Source: Nitrospira sp. (GTDB lineage: Bacteria > Nitrospirota > Nitrospiria > Nitrospirales > Nitrospiraceae). From it: a stretch of 64,000 nt of DNA. Each line of letters starts with the position of its first letter. The stretch's first letter is position 1. The notes beneath the pieces are model-generated. The model had not been told where the DNA came from and did not search any database. It saw nothing but the letters and a program-made list of their open reading frames with translations. The position numbers and the translations under genes were made by a program. This document shows, piece after piece, positions 1 through 6,960 of this stretch. Location of the stretch: the NCBI GenBank assembly GCA_024760525.1, contig CP060499.1, forward strand, positions 496,001 to 560,000, in the 5' to 3' direction.

Positions 1-193
1 AGTCTGTGAAGATCTGCCCACCCCGCCGTTCAATGGCCTGCGCCAGACCGGTCAGGAACTTTAAGGGATGGAATTGAGCTTGCCTCGGAAATCGAAGGCA
101 TGCTCCAGGCTCCAGAGCGGGTATTGACGGATTCTCGACCCGTACGACAATTGGTGAGCGTGTGCTCAGCACCGCCAGGCTCTTTGGTGTCCG
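1..193 (-). pseudogene. 5'-truncated FAD-dependent oxidoreductase fragment (DadA-like), runs off the left edge
   Basis: The minus strand is open from 193 to the window edge. Its last 40 or so codons read like the middle of a DadA/glycine-oxidase-type FAD oxidoreductase, with LRFPRQAQFHPLKFL followed by TGLAQAIERRGGQIF. In that family this motif lies well inside the protein, after the N-terminal FAD-binding half. Here a TGA at 196-194 closes the frame upstream, so the FAD-binding part is absent. No ribosome binding site or start is evident. The recognisable part covers about 1-120. The gene is probably a decaying or rearranged copy whose 3' end lies outside the window. It overlaps a response-regulator tail on the other strand only in the unconserved part. 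Confidence 0.55.
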
Positions 194-263
194 TCAAACG
201 CTTCGCAAGCCCTTTGGCATGGAAGAAATGCTCAGCATGATTCGGTATGAGCTGGCGCGTTAA
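162..263 (+). pseudogene. C-terminal remnant of a response-regulator receiver domain
   Basis: The frame ending at TAA 261-263 reads RLFGVRQTLRKPFGMEEMLS and then MIRYELAR. This matches the end of a CheY-like receiver domain: the conserved Lys-Pro-Phe after beta-strand 5, then the last amphipathic helix. Nothing upstream in the same frame resembles the earlier parts of a receiver (acidic pocket, phospho-Asp), and there is a stop at 75-77. It is therefore a 3' fragment of a deleted gene. It lies against an oxidoreductase fragment on the opposite strand, which suggests a rearrangement or deletion scar here. Confidence 0.5.
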
Positions 264-315
264 TCCCTCTATTCCAATGTGTAGGTCTAGGTGACTCGTT
301 GTTAACGCCTGAAAA

Positions 316-349
316 GAAAGCTCCGTCCTTTTTCAAGAACGGAGCTTTC
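316..349. terminator. Perfect 11-bp hairpin, possible terminator
   Basis: GAAAGCTCCGT at 316-326 and ACGGAGCTTTC at 339-349 are exact inverted repeats around a 12-nt loop. On the minus strand the hairpin is followed by TTTTC, so it could terminate the minus-strand gene at 507-818. It lies about 160 nt beyond that stop codon. A role for plus-strand transcripts is less clear because no T-run follows on that strand. Confidence 0.4.
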
Positions 350-506
350 ATCGAACAGCACAATTTTTACTTCATGTGTTCGATAACGTTCGTGTTACCG
401 GTTCACGATGTTTCCATTGGGCTGTTCTAGTCTTGGGCTGCCGCCTGCATGTCAAGATCTATACTGGGAGAGAACCTTGTAACTACGCCGTGTTGCGGCG
501 TCTGAC

Positions 507-818
507 TCAGTTCACTCGCTGCAAGGTCGTCGTATGGCCTTGGTCCGTCACATACGCTTTGACCAGGTCGCCCGGTTTCACCGTATCCAACTTCGTACTC
601 TTATCGACATGGATTCTATGCTCTTTGCCATCATCATCCTTTATCGAGTAGTACTCTCCCTCAATTCTCAACAACGTTCCCTTGAACGAATCGTTCGAGA
701 AGCGCTCTTTGATCGTGGGACTCGCTTCCTTCTCCGCCATGGGATCGGCAGCGTAGGTCATGCCAGCTCCGGATCCCAATAATCCAACCACCAACATCGA
801 TAATATTCCTATTTTCAT
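507..818 (-). CDS. Small secreted protein of unknown function
   Basis: This 103-residue protein has a clear Sec signal peptide: a basic start, a hydrophobic core around residues 5-20 and a probable cleavage after TYAA. The mature part is polar and charged. It contains a short beta-rich stretch (FKGTLLRIEGEYYSI, then KDDDGKEHRIHVD) that resembles small periplasmic OB-fold or PRC-like proteins, but I do not recognise a named family. The ATG at 818 is supported by GGAGG a few bases upstream. No neighbour in the same orientation is close enough to suggest an operon. Function is unknown. Confidence 0.75.
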   Translation of the reverse strand: MKIGILSMLVVGLLGSGAGMTYAADPMAEKEASPTIKERFSNDSFKGTLLRIEGEYYSIKDDDGKEHRIHVDKSTKLDTVKPGDLVKAYVTDQGHTTTLQRVN

Positions 819-1028
819 CGTGTCCTCCGTTTAGGTTTAACTCATTCTCGCATGCGGCCATCATATACGGAGCTGGGGAAATACCGTGGATGGGCATTAG
901 CTAAACAATTGATGGAGCGTAACCCTAGAGAAAAGCATCGTCGATTACGCGAGGATAAAGAAAGAGGTTGCGGCATCTCCACAGGGCTAAATATGTCCGA
1001 CGCCTAAGGAATTCCAGCGGGGAACGCA

Positions 1029-1625
1029 TCAGTATTCCCACATTCTCTGTCGTGCCTCGCTGACGAGATGATTGGCCTGGGCTTGAAATGCCAGCGTGCT
1101 GCCTTCTACGGCGGTGAGCGTTTGTTCGCACATCACTCGGTTTTCTTGTCTGGTATCGCTCAGCATTTTGGACTTACGAATGAGGTTCCTCCGAAGTTGA
1201 TGGCCATACTTGGTCGTCCACGTTGCGCCACTTTCGAGCGAACAACGCAATTGGTAGAGTGACAACAGGTCTTCAATGATGCAGATGATGTTCGGGGTCG
1301 TCGTGGTTCCGTGCAGAAACCCAAGGGCGCCCTGCTCTATGGCTTGCCGCACGGCAGCGACTTCCTCTCGCTCCGTCGTGACAATAAAGGGTGAGCAAGG
1401 ATGGTGAAGCCGATTGAGGCCGAGCAGGGAATACCCGTCGAGCGAAGCAATGCTCTGAGGACAGATGACGACTTGGTAGAGGTTCAGCGGTATATACGTC
1501 ACGGCTTTCCTAAACGAGGAACAAACAGTCACAAGAGCGCTCGAAAAATATCGGCGAATGATCTCGTGGAACTCAGGAGCAGGATCAATGAGTAGGATTG
1601 AGGGTGACGCGATTGATGCGGCCAT
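1029..1625 (-). CDS. Divergent response-regulator-like receiver protein
   Basis: The first 120 of 198 residues look like a CheY receiver fold. There is an ILLIDP strand at the start, an alternating strand-helix pattern, VVICPQSIAS where the phospho-acceptor strand should be, and an alanine-rich helix (AVRQAIEQGALGFL) of the kind seen after the conserved Thr. The usual acidic pair is reduced and the Asp expected at the end of beta-3 is not in its normal place, so it may not be phosphorylated. The remaining 80 residues are helical and charged without a recognisable output domain. The start has no strong Shine-Dalgarno sequence. It could be a pseudo-receiver; its partner is unknown. Confidence 0.6.
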   Translation of the reverse strand: MAASIASPSILLIDPAPEFHEIIRRYFSSALVTVCSSFRKAVTYIPLNLYQVVICPQSIASLDGYSLLGLNRLHHPCSPFIVTTEREEVAAVRQAIEQGALGFLHGTTTTPNIICIIEDLLSLYQLRCSLESGATWTTKYGHQLRRNLIRKSKMLSDTRQENRVMCEQTLTAVEGSTLAFQAQANHLVSEARQRMWEY

Positions 1626-1914
1626 GATATCCGCTTTCCCACAGGTCGGCGGTCAAGACACTTCAGCAGGCCGCTGACTATGTGCAAGGAGTGTTTTGGA
1701 ACTGTCGATGTAAGATTCCCGCATTAAACGCAAATGGAACAACTGGTATGTTTCCGAAGGCCTTCACCATGCTGAACCGCTGATTGTGTATCAGCCAGAA
1801 GGGACTGGGCTATCCATCATTGCTCCCTTCTAGTTACGCGGTCCTCTCAAACAGACGAAGGCCTCTCGGTGTCAAGTAGTACGCCCGACCATGCCAGCGA
1901 GTCTCATCAGCGGA

Positions 1915-2013
1915 TCAATACCGTCTATCGGCCTCCTCCGCCGGGATCGAGGCCCAAATCGTGACGCCCCACAACAACACGACAATCGCAACTAGGCTAT
2001 AAATCTGATACAT
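1915..2013 (-). CDS. 32-residue single-helix membrane microprotein
   Basis: This frame begins MYQIYSLVAIVVLLWGVTIW and ends in a short acidic tail (ASIPAEEADRRY). It is one strongly hydrophobic segment followed by charged residues, the typical shape of a one-pass inner-membrane microprotein. GAGG lies 8 nt upstream of the ATG at 2013. A second in-frame ATG at 2019 is too close to that site to be used efficiently. It is too short for routine gene calling. Function is unknown. Confidence 0.5.
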   Translation of the reverse strand: MYQIYSLVAIVVLLWGVTIWASIPAEEADRRY

Positions 2014-2107
2014 GTTCATCACCTCGCGTTTGGTCACAATCCGAATGTGCTCGTTTGCCTCTGTTCACTCATCGCCTCTTCCGTCAGGTGAGGGTTGGAA
2101 TATCCCT

Positions 2108-2427
2108 TCAAAATGTCGGTGCCGATCGGATCGCGTTCCTCGTCTGCTCTGCACCGACACAGCTTTGTTCGGCCAACAGGTATTGCCCGGCGCTGGCCAG
2201 CTCAGGAATTCTGGCCTTACAGGCCGTGAGCGTATCCTCCGCTGCCCCGGAGGCCACGGCAGCACGTTCTCCTATCGGAATGGCACGCTCTTCTGTCGGG
2301 GACAAAATCATGGTTCCTTTCACGTGCGAATCTTCTGCCTGAGCAGGCGAAATTGACGTAGGGATAAGGCTGCGAGCAGCATCACCACCCAAAGGGCTGC
2401 TCCTTTTGTTGTGATCGTGGTCATCAT
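2108..2427 (-). pseudogene. Small secreted protein gene with an apparent 1-nt deletion
   Basis: An ATG at 2427 lies 7 nt after AGGAGG and opens a signal peptide (MMTTITTKGAALWVVMLLAA). That frame runs into a stop after about 35 codons. The next frame takes over at the same point with SPAQAEDSH, which looks like the missing signal cleavage site. It continues to 2108 as a coherent alanine-rich mature protein ending RNAIRSAPTF. Joining the frames needs a -1 shift, as expected if one base had been lost. The full product would be about 105 residues. It is either a recent pseudogene or a sequencing error. A TTG within the second frame could start only the leaderless part. Confidence 0.5.
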
Positions 2428-2811
2428 GATTACTCCTCCTCTGTCATGGTCTGTGCCCCGTGGACCTCAGGCGCAGAAGACACCAACACTGTGAAAGGCG
2501 ATTTCGCCTCTGGCACCGCTGGATCCGATGACGGTCGTGCTTCGAAGAAACGGAGGCAGAGACTGAGAAATCAGACGCGCCGCAGTGGGAAAAGGGAATG
2601 CGCGAGAGATGGGACAGTCGACGCAGTTCAATACGTCATAGCATCACCCTGGGCGCATTCACCACGGGAGTCAAGCATTATTATGGGTAAGGAATGGTGT
2701 GCACACGCTCATGAGCCATTCTTCATCCCCTTCTAACTCGTTCTTCATCCTAGGGCGATACACTCCAGAGCGTGGAGTGCATTGTGCCTTTAGAGATACA
2801 CGGAAGGAGAC
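2428..2811. other. Intergenic stretch without a convincing gene
   Basis: No frame here has a start with a ribosome binding site and protein-like composition. One open plus-strand frame (2446-2736) is rich in Arg, Ser and Gly and looks non-coding. CACTCCA and TGGAGTG at 2761-2779 form a 7-bp hairpin with a 5-nt loop just upstream of the microprotein gene at 2812. It lacks a T-run and may be a leader structure. The stretch probably carries promoters for the two flanking divergent small genes. Confidence 0.4.
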
Positions 2812-2904
2812 ATGATGGATCCAAACTGGCTGATATTCGGTGCGGCGATTCTTGGGGTAGTAGTGGCAGCGGTCGTCATCTACAAAAAGGATCAGAAGCC
2901 GTAG
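2812..2904 (+). CDS. 30-residue single-helix membrane microprotein
   Basis: The ATG at 2812 (a second at 2815) follows a GGAAGGAG ribosome binding site at 2802-2809. It opens a 30-codon frame: MMDPNW, one hydrophobic helix (LIFGAAILGVVVAAVVIY) and a positively charged end (KKDQKP). The inside-positive tail predicts a cytoplasmic C terminus. A strong stem-loop with a T-run follows 36 nt after the stop, so this is a self-contained transcription unit, which strengthens the call. Function is unknown. It is below the usual size limit for gene callers. Confidence 0.65.
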   Translation: MMDPNWLIFGAAILGVVVAAVVIYKKDQKP

Positions 2905-2939
2905 GAGGGGTACGAGCCTAAAAGGCCTTTCCCGCGTAG

Positions 2940-2989
2940 CCTATGGACTGTCTCGGAGGTGCGGCCCGAGACGGTCCCATAGGTTTTTC
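2940..2989 (+). terminator. Rho-independent terminator
   Basis: The arms 2940-2956 (CCTATGGACTGTCTCGG) and 2966-2983 (CCGAGACGGTCCCATAGG) pair over 16-17 positions with one bulge and one wobble. They enclose a 9-nt loop and are followed by TTTTT at 2984-2988. This is the best intrinsic terminator in the window and ends the microprotein gene at 2812-2904. Confidence 0.8.
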
Positions 2990-3560
2990 TTGTGTCCTAC
3001 GGTGATGGATGATTGGCCTTACACAACTCATTGATGGATTAATCAAAGCCCATCGGCCTGCAACGCATGCATCAATGCCCGAATCGTCCCGTCGCATTCC
3101 TTCGTCCGATTGTCGAGCACGTAGGCACGCCGATGCTCGATGATACGTCTCCCACCATTGACTGGCCACATCTCGGTTTCAGGTGCTCTGGTTCCGCGCT
3201 TGCGGTCGTTTTCGCGCCTTGCCAGGTCAATGTCTCCCAGCCGTTCGCCTCGTTCCCCTGTGCACTTTCCTAGTTCGACGCTCCGCCGGGAATCAATACA
3301 CTATATCGTCGAGTGCCGACGGAATTTGTGGGGGGATCATACGGTGATTGGCAACGCTTTATTGATGTAAGGGTCTGTGCATTCCTACGGCAACCTTTGC
3401 AGGGATAGCGGTTTTGATCACCGGATGCGCTGCTACTCACTGTCCACCGTTTAATCGGAGCCCCACAGTGAACTTGTTATGCGAGGGGGGAAGTGCTAGG
3501 GTCAATTAAGACTGCACAAATATCTGCCGGCTATGAGCCAGTGCGTCTGAGGAGGTCACC
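2990..3560. other. Long leader/intergenic region before ftsH
   Basis: No confident gene is present in these 570 bases. On the minus strand a frame from 3171 to 3043 reads MWPVNGGRRIIEHRRAYVLD and continues to a stop at 3043-3045. It looks mildly protein-like, and the open frame extends upstream without a start codon, so it may be the end of a decayed gene. No ribosome binding site supports it. The remainder presumably contains the ftsH promoter and leader. Confidence 0.3.
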
Positions 3561-5699
3561 ATGCGCGTGACGGAACAGCAGACGCGGCGCAACAACAGCG
3601 ATTCCACATCAGCCAGGCGCCTCCAAAACGCCGACAGCGGGTCGGGTGCTCGAAAGAGTGTCGAGCAGATGAAGGTGCCGCCGCGCAAGACATGGCTCTG
3701 GTTCGTGCTCATCCTGGTCGCAAACTTCTTACTTGGAAGGTTTCTGATCCCGAGCCAGGAAGCGCCGGTCACAGTGCCCTATACCTTCTTTAAGCAGGAG
3801 GTAGGGAAGAACAACGTCGCGGCGATCTATAGTCAGGCGGACACGATCACAGGGCGTTTCACGACAGCTATCACCTATCCACCGTTGGGTGAAAAGAATA
3901 CGGCGTCCAGCGGCGAGGCCAAAACCACGAGCGAGCGTGGTGCGGTCTCCGGCACCGAAACCAAAGTAATCAGTGTGTTCACAACTACACTCCCTTCCTT
4001 CGTCGACCCTAGCTTGGAACAATTTCTAATCACGAATGGAGTCGAGATCAGCGCGAAACCGATTCAAGAAGGCGGCAACCCATGGGTGACGATGTTTTTT
4101 AGCTTTGGCCCGGGCCTGCTCTTCATCGGCTTCTATATCTGGCTCTTCCGTCGGGCTGCGCAGCAAGGCGGCGGCATGATGGGCGGAGGAGTGATGGGCA
4201 TGGGCAAGAGTCGAGCCCGCCGGTATGACCAGGAGCAGAATGCGAAGATCACCTTTAACGACGTCGCCGGCATCGACGAAGCTGAGAATGAACTGATTGA
4301 GATCGTGGATTTCCTCAAGGATACCAATAAGTACACCCGCCTCGGAGGGACTGCTCCGAAAGGCGTGCTGCTGGTAGGTGCGCCGGGTACGGGGAAGACG
4401 CTGCTCGCGAAGGCTGTTGCAGGAGAGGCGGGTGTGCCCTTCTTCTCGATGAGCGCCGCGGAGTTTGTGGAGATGATCGTGGGAGTGGGCGCGGCGAGGG
4501 TACGGGATCTCTTCAAGGAAGCGCGCGAGAATGCGCCCGCGATTGTTTTCATCGACGAACTCGATGCCATCGGACGCGCTCGCGGACAGATGGCGATTGG
4601 CGGGTCCAGCGAGCAGGAGCAAACCTTGAACCAAATCCTGACCGAAATGGACGGGTTCTCGAGCCGAGAAGGCATCATCGTGTTGGCGGCAACGAACCAA
4701 CCGGACGTGCTCGACAAAGCGCTCCTGCGTCCCGGACGCTTCGACAGGCGCGTGGTCGTGAATCTCCCCGATAAGACCGGGCGGGAGGCCATCCTCAAAG
4801 TCCACACCCGCAACGTGCCGCTCGCGAACGATGCAATACTCGGAAATCTTGCCGCAATGACGCCAGGGCTCTCAGGGGCCGACCTCAAGAATCTGGTGAA
4901 TGAGGCCGCGCTACTGGGAGCTCGCCGCGAGCAACAAGAGGTCCGTCACAAGGACTTCCTCGACGCACTGGAGAAGATCGTGCTCGGCCCAGAACGCCCG
5001 ATTCTCATGAGCCGGGCCGACCGAGAACGCATTGCCTATCACGAGGGTGGACATGCCATCCTCGGTCTCGTGGTGTCTGGCGCCGACCCCGTGAACCGGG
5101 TTACGATCGTGCCACGCGGGCAGGCGCTCGGCGTAACCTATCAGCGCCCCGACAGCGACCGTTATAACTATCCGGAAGCTTATTTACGCGCGAGGATTGT
5201 TGGAATGCTGGGAGGGCGTGCAGCCGAGGAGATTGTCTACGGGACGAAGACCACTGGGGCCGAAAACGACATCGAGCAAGCCACCGGTCTCGCCCGTCGG
5301 ATGGTCACACGTTGGGGCATGAGTGAACGGCTTGGGCTCGTACAGCTCGCGCCAAGGGAGAACCCCTACCTGAGCGGCTTAAACGGGTACGGAGACGCGA
5401 GGCCGTTCAGCGAGGAGACTGCTAAAGCCATCGATGCCGAGGTACTCAGGATTATCGGCGAGAGTCACGACGAGGCCAGACGGCTCCTCAGCGTGCATCG
5501 CATGCAACTCGATTTGCTTGCCGAAGCCTTGCTCGCTCGGGAGACTCTCAACGAACAGGAAATTCTCGAGGTGACGGGGCTCCCCCATGCGCCGGCTCTT
5601 GAGACTGCTGCGTTGCCCCATCCTGGTGTGGGTACCAGGAGCGCTGACTCAATCATTGCCAAATTAGAACCCGCTCGATCTTATCGCGTTGAATCGTGA
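3561..5699 (+). CDS. ftsH: ATP-dependent zinc metalloprotease FtsH
   Basis: FtsH is a membrane-anchored hexameric AAA+ protease that extracts and degrades membrane and regulatory proteins. The 712-residue product has two membrane segments (about 45-62 and 175-197) flanking a periplasmic domain. The AAA module follows with Walker A GAPGTGKT (273-280), Walker B VFIDE (329-333) and the second region of homology around RPGRFDR. The M41 peptidase site HEGGH is at 494-498 and the third zinc ligand is in GAEND (Asp about 570). The usual HEAGH is HEGGH here, which keeps both His and the Glu. The ATG follows GGAGG at a good distance. It is somewhat longer than the 644-residue E. coli enzyme, mainly at its polar N and C termini. 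It appears to be a single-gene unit. Confidence 0.97.
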   Translation: MRVTEQQTRRNNSDSTSARRLQNADSGSGARKSVEQMKVPPRKTWLWFVLILVANFLLGRFLIPSQEAPVTVPYTFFKQEVGKNNVAAIYSQADTITGRFTTAITYPPLGEKNTASSGEAKTTSERGAVSGTETKVISVFTTTLPSFVDPSLEQFLITNGVEISAKPIQEGGNPWVTMFFSFGPGLLFIGFYIWLFRRAAQQGGGMMGGGVMGMGKSRARRYDQEQNAKITFNDVAGIDEAENELIEIVDFLKDTNKYTRLGGTAPKGVLLVGAPGTGKTLLAKAVAGEAGVPFFSMSAAEFVEMIVGVGAARVRDLFKEARENAPAIVFIDELDAIGRARGQMAIGGSSEQEQTLNQILTEMDGFSSREGIIVLAATNQPDVLDKALLRPGRFDRRVVVNLPDKTGREAILKVHTRNVPLANDAILGNLAAMTPGLSGADLKNLVNEAALLGARREQQEVRHKDFLDALEKIVLGPERPILMSRADRERIAYHEGGHAILGLVVSGADPVNRVTIVPRGQALGVTYQRPDSDRYNYPEAYLRARIVGMLGGRAAEEIVYGTKTTGAENDIEQATGLARRMVTRWGMSERLGLVQLAPRENPYLSGLNGYGDARPFSEETAKAIDAEVLRIIGESHDEARRLLSVHRMQLDLLAEALLARETLNEQEILEVTGLPHAPALETAALPHPGVGTRSADSIIAKLEPARSYRVES

Positions 5700-5863
5700 A
5701 CGGGCGCCGTTGAGGATCGTTTGCATGATGTCTAGTTAGATCCTGCAGAGCGATGCCCATCAGACAGGCGATCACATCGTAGGGGCCGATCAACTCCTGC
5801 GCCCCATGCGCCGGTCAACACGCGATCAAACGTCCCGGATGCCGTGGAGTGGTAACCGGGCAT
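5653..5863 (-). pseudogene. Small gene antisense to the ftsH 3' end with a probable 1-nt insertion
   Basis: An ATG at 5863 lies 7 nt after GAGGAG and reads MPGYHSTASGTFDRVLTG. Just after this, the frame one base further on takes over with GAQELIGPYDVIACLMG. It runs to a stop at 5655-5653, ending RDKIERVLIWQ. Both halves look like real protein, and removing one G in GGCGCATGG near 5810 joins them into about 70 residues. The last 47 nt overlap the end of ftsH on the other strand. The strong ribosome binding site argues for a genuine gene broken by a frameshift or by a sequence error. I do not recognise the family. Confidence 0.4.
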
Positions 5864-5925
5864 GCGGTTCTCCTCAATGGATGGGTTGACAGTGAGGCAT
5901 TCCATCCAGCAACCTCCTAAGCACG

Positions 5926-6162
5926 ATGACTAAAGCTGTGACCTACAAAGGATATACCATTCAACCCGCGCCCCGGCTTCTCGTGGACACCGGCCAGTGG
6001 GAGTTGAATGTCTTCATTTCATGGCCGACCGACGACGAGGACGACAGTCGGCATTTCGTGTCGACGGGTCGGTATGCGACTGAGGACGAAGCCACCGCCC
6101 AATGCATTGCCTATGGCCAACACATCGTTGATGGCAAGATTCCCGGCTCTTCGGTTAGATAA
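5926..6162 (+). CDS. Conserved-looking small soluble protein
   Basis: The 78-residue product has no signal peptide or membrane segment. Its composition suggests a small alpha/beta fold: a strand-rich start (YKGYTIQPAPRLLVDTGQW, then ELNVFISW), an acidic turn, and a helix around TEDEATAQCIAYGQHIVDG. The pattern resembles small stand-alone proteins found in many copies in environmental proteobacteria and Nitrospira, but I cannot give a safe family name. The ATG at 5926 has only a weak ribosome binding site. The next small gene starts 40 nt downstream on the same strand, so the two may be co-transcribed. Confidence 0.65.
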   Translation: MTKAVTYKGYTIQPAPRLLVDTGQWELNVFISWPTDDEDDSRHFVSTGRYATEDEATAQCIAYGQHIVDGKIPGSSVR

Positions 6163-6201
6163 TCCCCAAACTCTGCAGAGGCGCTTACCCTGGGAGGAGT
6201 C

Positions 6202-6453
6202 ATGAGTGGTGAATCTCTTGCTAGCCTTGTCTGGTGCTTAACTCGTCTACAACTTCAGTGTGAGGCCGTGATTGAGGCGCTCGAGAAGAAAGAGCCAGGT
6301 TTTCGCAATCTCGTTGCTGAGGAAATGAAAGAACTTCGTGAGCAGGGGAGAATTCTCCAGATTGCCGCCGAAACCAAACACGAGATCGACCAAGTTGCTG
6401 ATTGGAGTTGGCTGAAATCACACGGGATAGACCCCAATTCACCAAAAGCCTGA
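6202..6453 (+). CDS. Small helical protein of unknown function
   Basis: The ATG at 6202 follows GGGAGGAG at an ideal distance. The 83-residue product is almost entirely helical. It has leucine/glutamate-rich heptad-like stretches (LQCEAVIEALEKKEP, EEMKELREQGRILQI) that could form a short coiled coil, and it ends in a Pro/Asn-rich tail. There are no membrane segments or catalytic motifs. It follows the 78-residue gene closely and may share its transcript. Function is unknown. Confidence 0.7.
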   Translation: MSGESLASLVWCLTRLQLQCEAVIEALEKKEPGFRNLVAEEMKELREQGRILQIAAETKHEIDQVADWSWLKSHGIDPNSPKA

Positions 6454-6506
6454 TCGGTCAGCCCGGTTGTCGAGCGGGCTTCTGCCGGCGAAGATTTGCT
6501 CTTGGG

Positions 6507-6665
6507 TCAGCCTGGGAAGATAGGCGGATACTTCTGAGCGATCTCAAACAGATAATACTGGATAAGTTCTAGATCGAGACTCGTCAGTTCGTCGGCTCTC
6601 ATGGTGCCGTCGAGCAAGTTTTCCGACGCGATCATAAATTGCCTGATCTCTTCGCGCAATATCAT
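6507..6665 (-). CDS. 52-residue soluble microprotein
   Basis: A 52-codon frame from ATG 6665 reads MILREEIRQFMIASENLLDG, then a helical segment around ADELTSLDLELIQYYLFEIA, and ends KYPPIFPG. The two amphipathic helices separated by a short turn, and the even use of charged and hydrophobic residues, look like a folded helical hairpin and not chance. An AAAGAG lies about 8 nt upstream. It converges on the gene ending at 6453. It is below usual gene-calling length and its function is unknown. Confidence 0.55.
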   Translation of the reverse strand: MILREEIRQFMIASENLLDGTMRADELTSLDLELIQYYLFEIAQKYPPIFPG

Positions 6666-6936
6666 GAGAGAGCCGCTCTTTCTGCAACAATGACGGCGGT
6701 CACGTTCAAAAGTTTGCTGACCAATGCAATGTTTGAGATGAGACGAAGGTCTCCTGCCCGGGTGCTACGTATAATGTTGTAGGACCCTCCACTCAACTAG
6801 GGATATCCCTAGCCGGGTCCTCTTCGGTGGAACTCAATGGCGACGACATGTCTGAATACGCGTTGTCGGGCTCTGCCTCGGCACCCTGCACAGCGACAAT
6901 GAACGAGCGCTGCAAGGCCTAGTCGGGACTATCCCC

Positions 6937-6960
6937 AGAGCGCGATCAGACACGCGCTCT
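6937..6960 (-). other. GC-rich hairpin at the 3' end of the GlxA-type regulator
   Basis: AGAGCGCG at 6937-6944 and CGCGCTCT at 6953-6960 pair exactly across an 8-nt loop that contains the regulator's stop codon. No T-run follows on either strand, so it may stabilise the mRNA end or contribute to termination. It could also be a by-product of GC-rich sequence. Confidence 0.25.

Noticed and set aside
2446..2736. 96-codon plus-strand frame
   Set aside because: It has a low-complexity, Arg/Ser-rich composition, no ribosome site and no recognisable pattern.
4026..4805. Long minus-strand open frame of 259 codons inside ftsH
   Set aside because: It lies wholly antisense to the conserved AAA domain, has no ribosome site and is rich in His and Arg, as expected for the reverse of a GC-rich gene.
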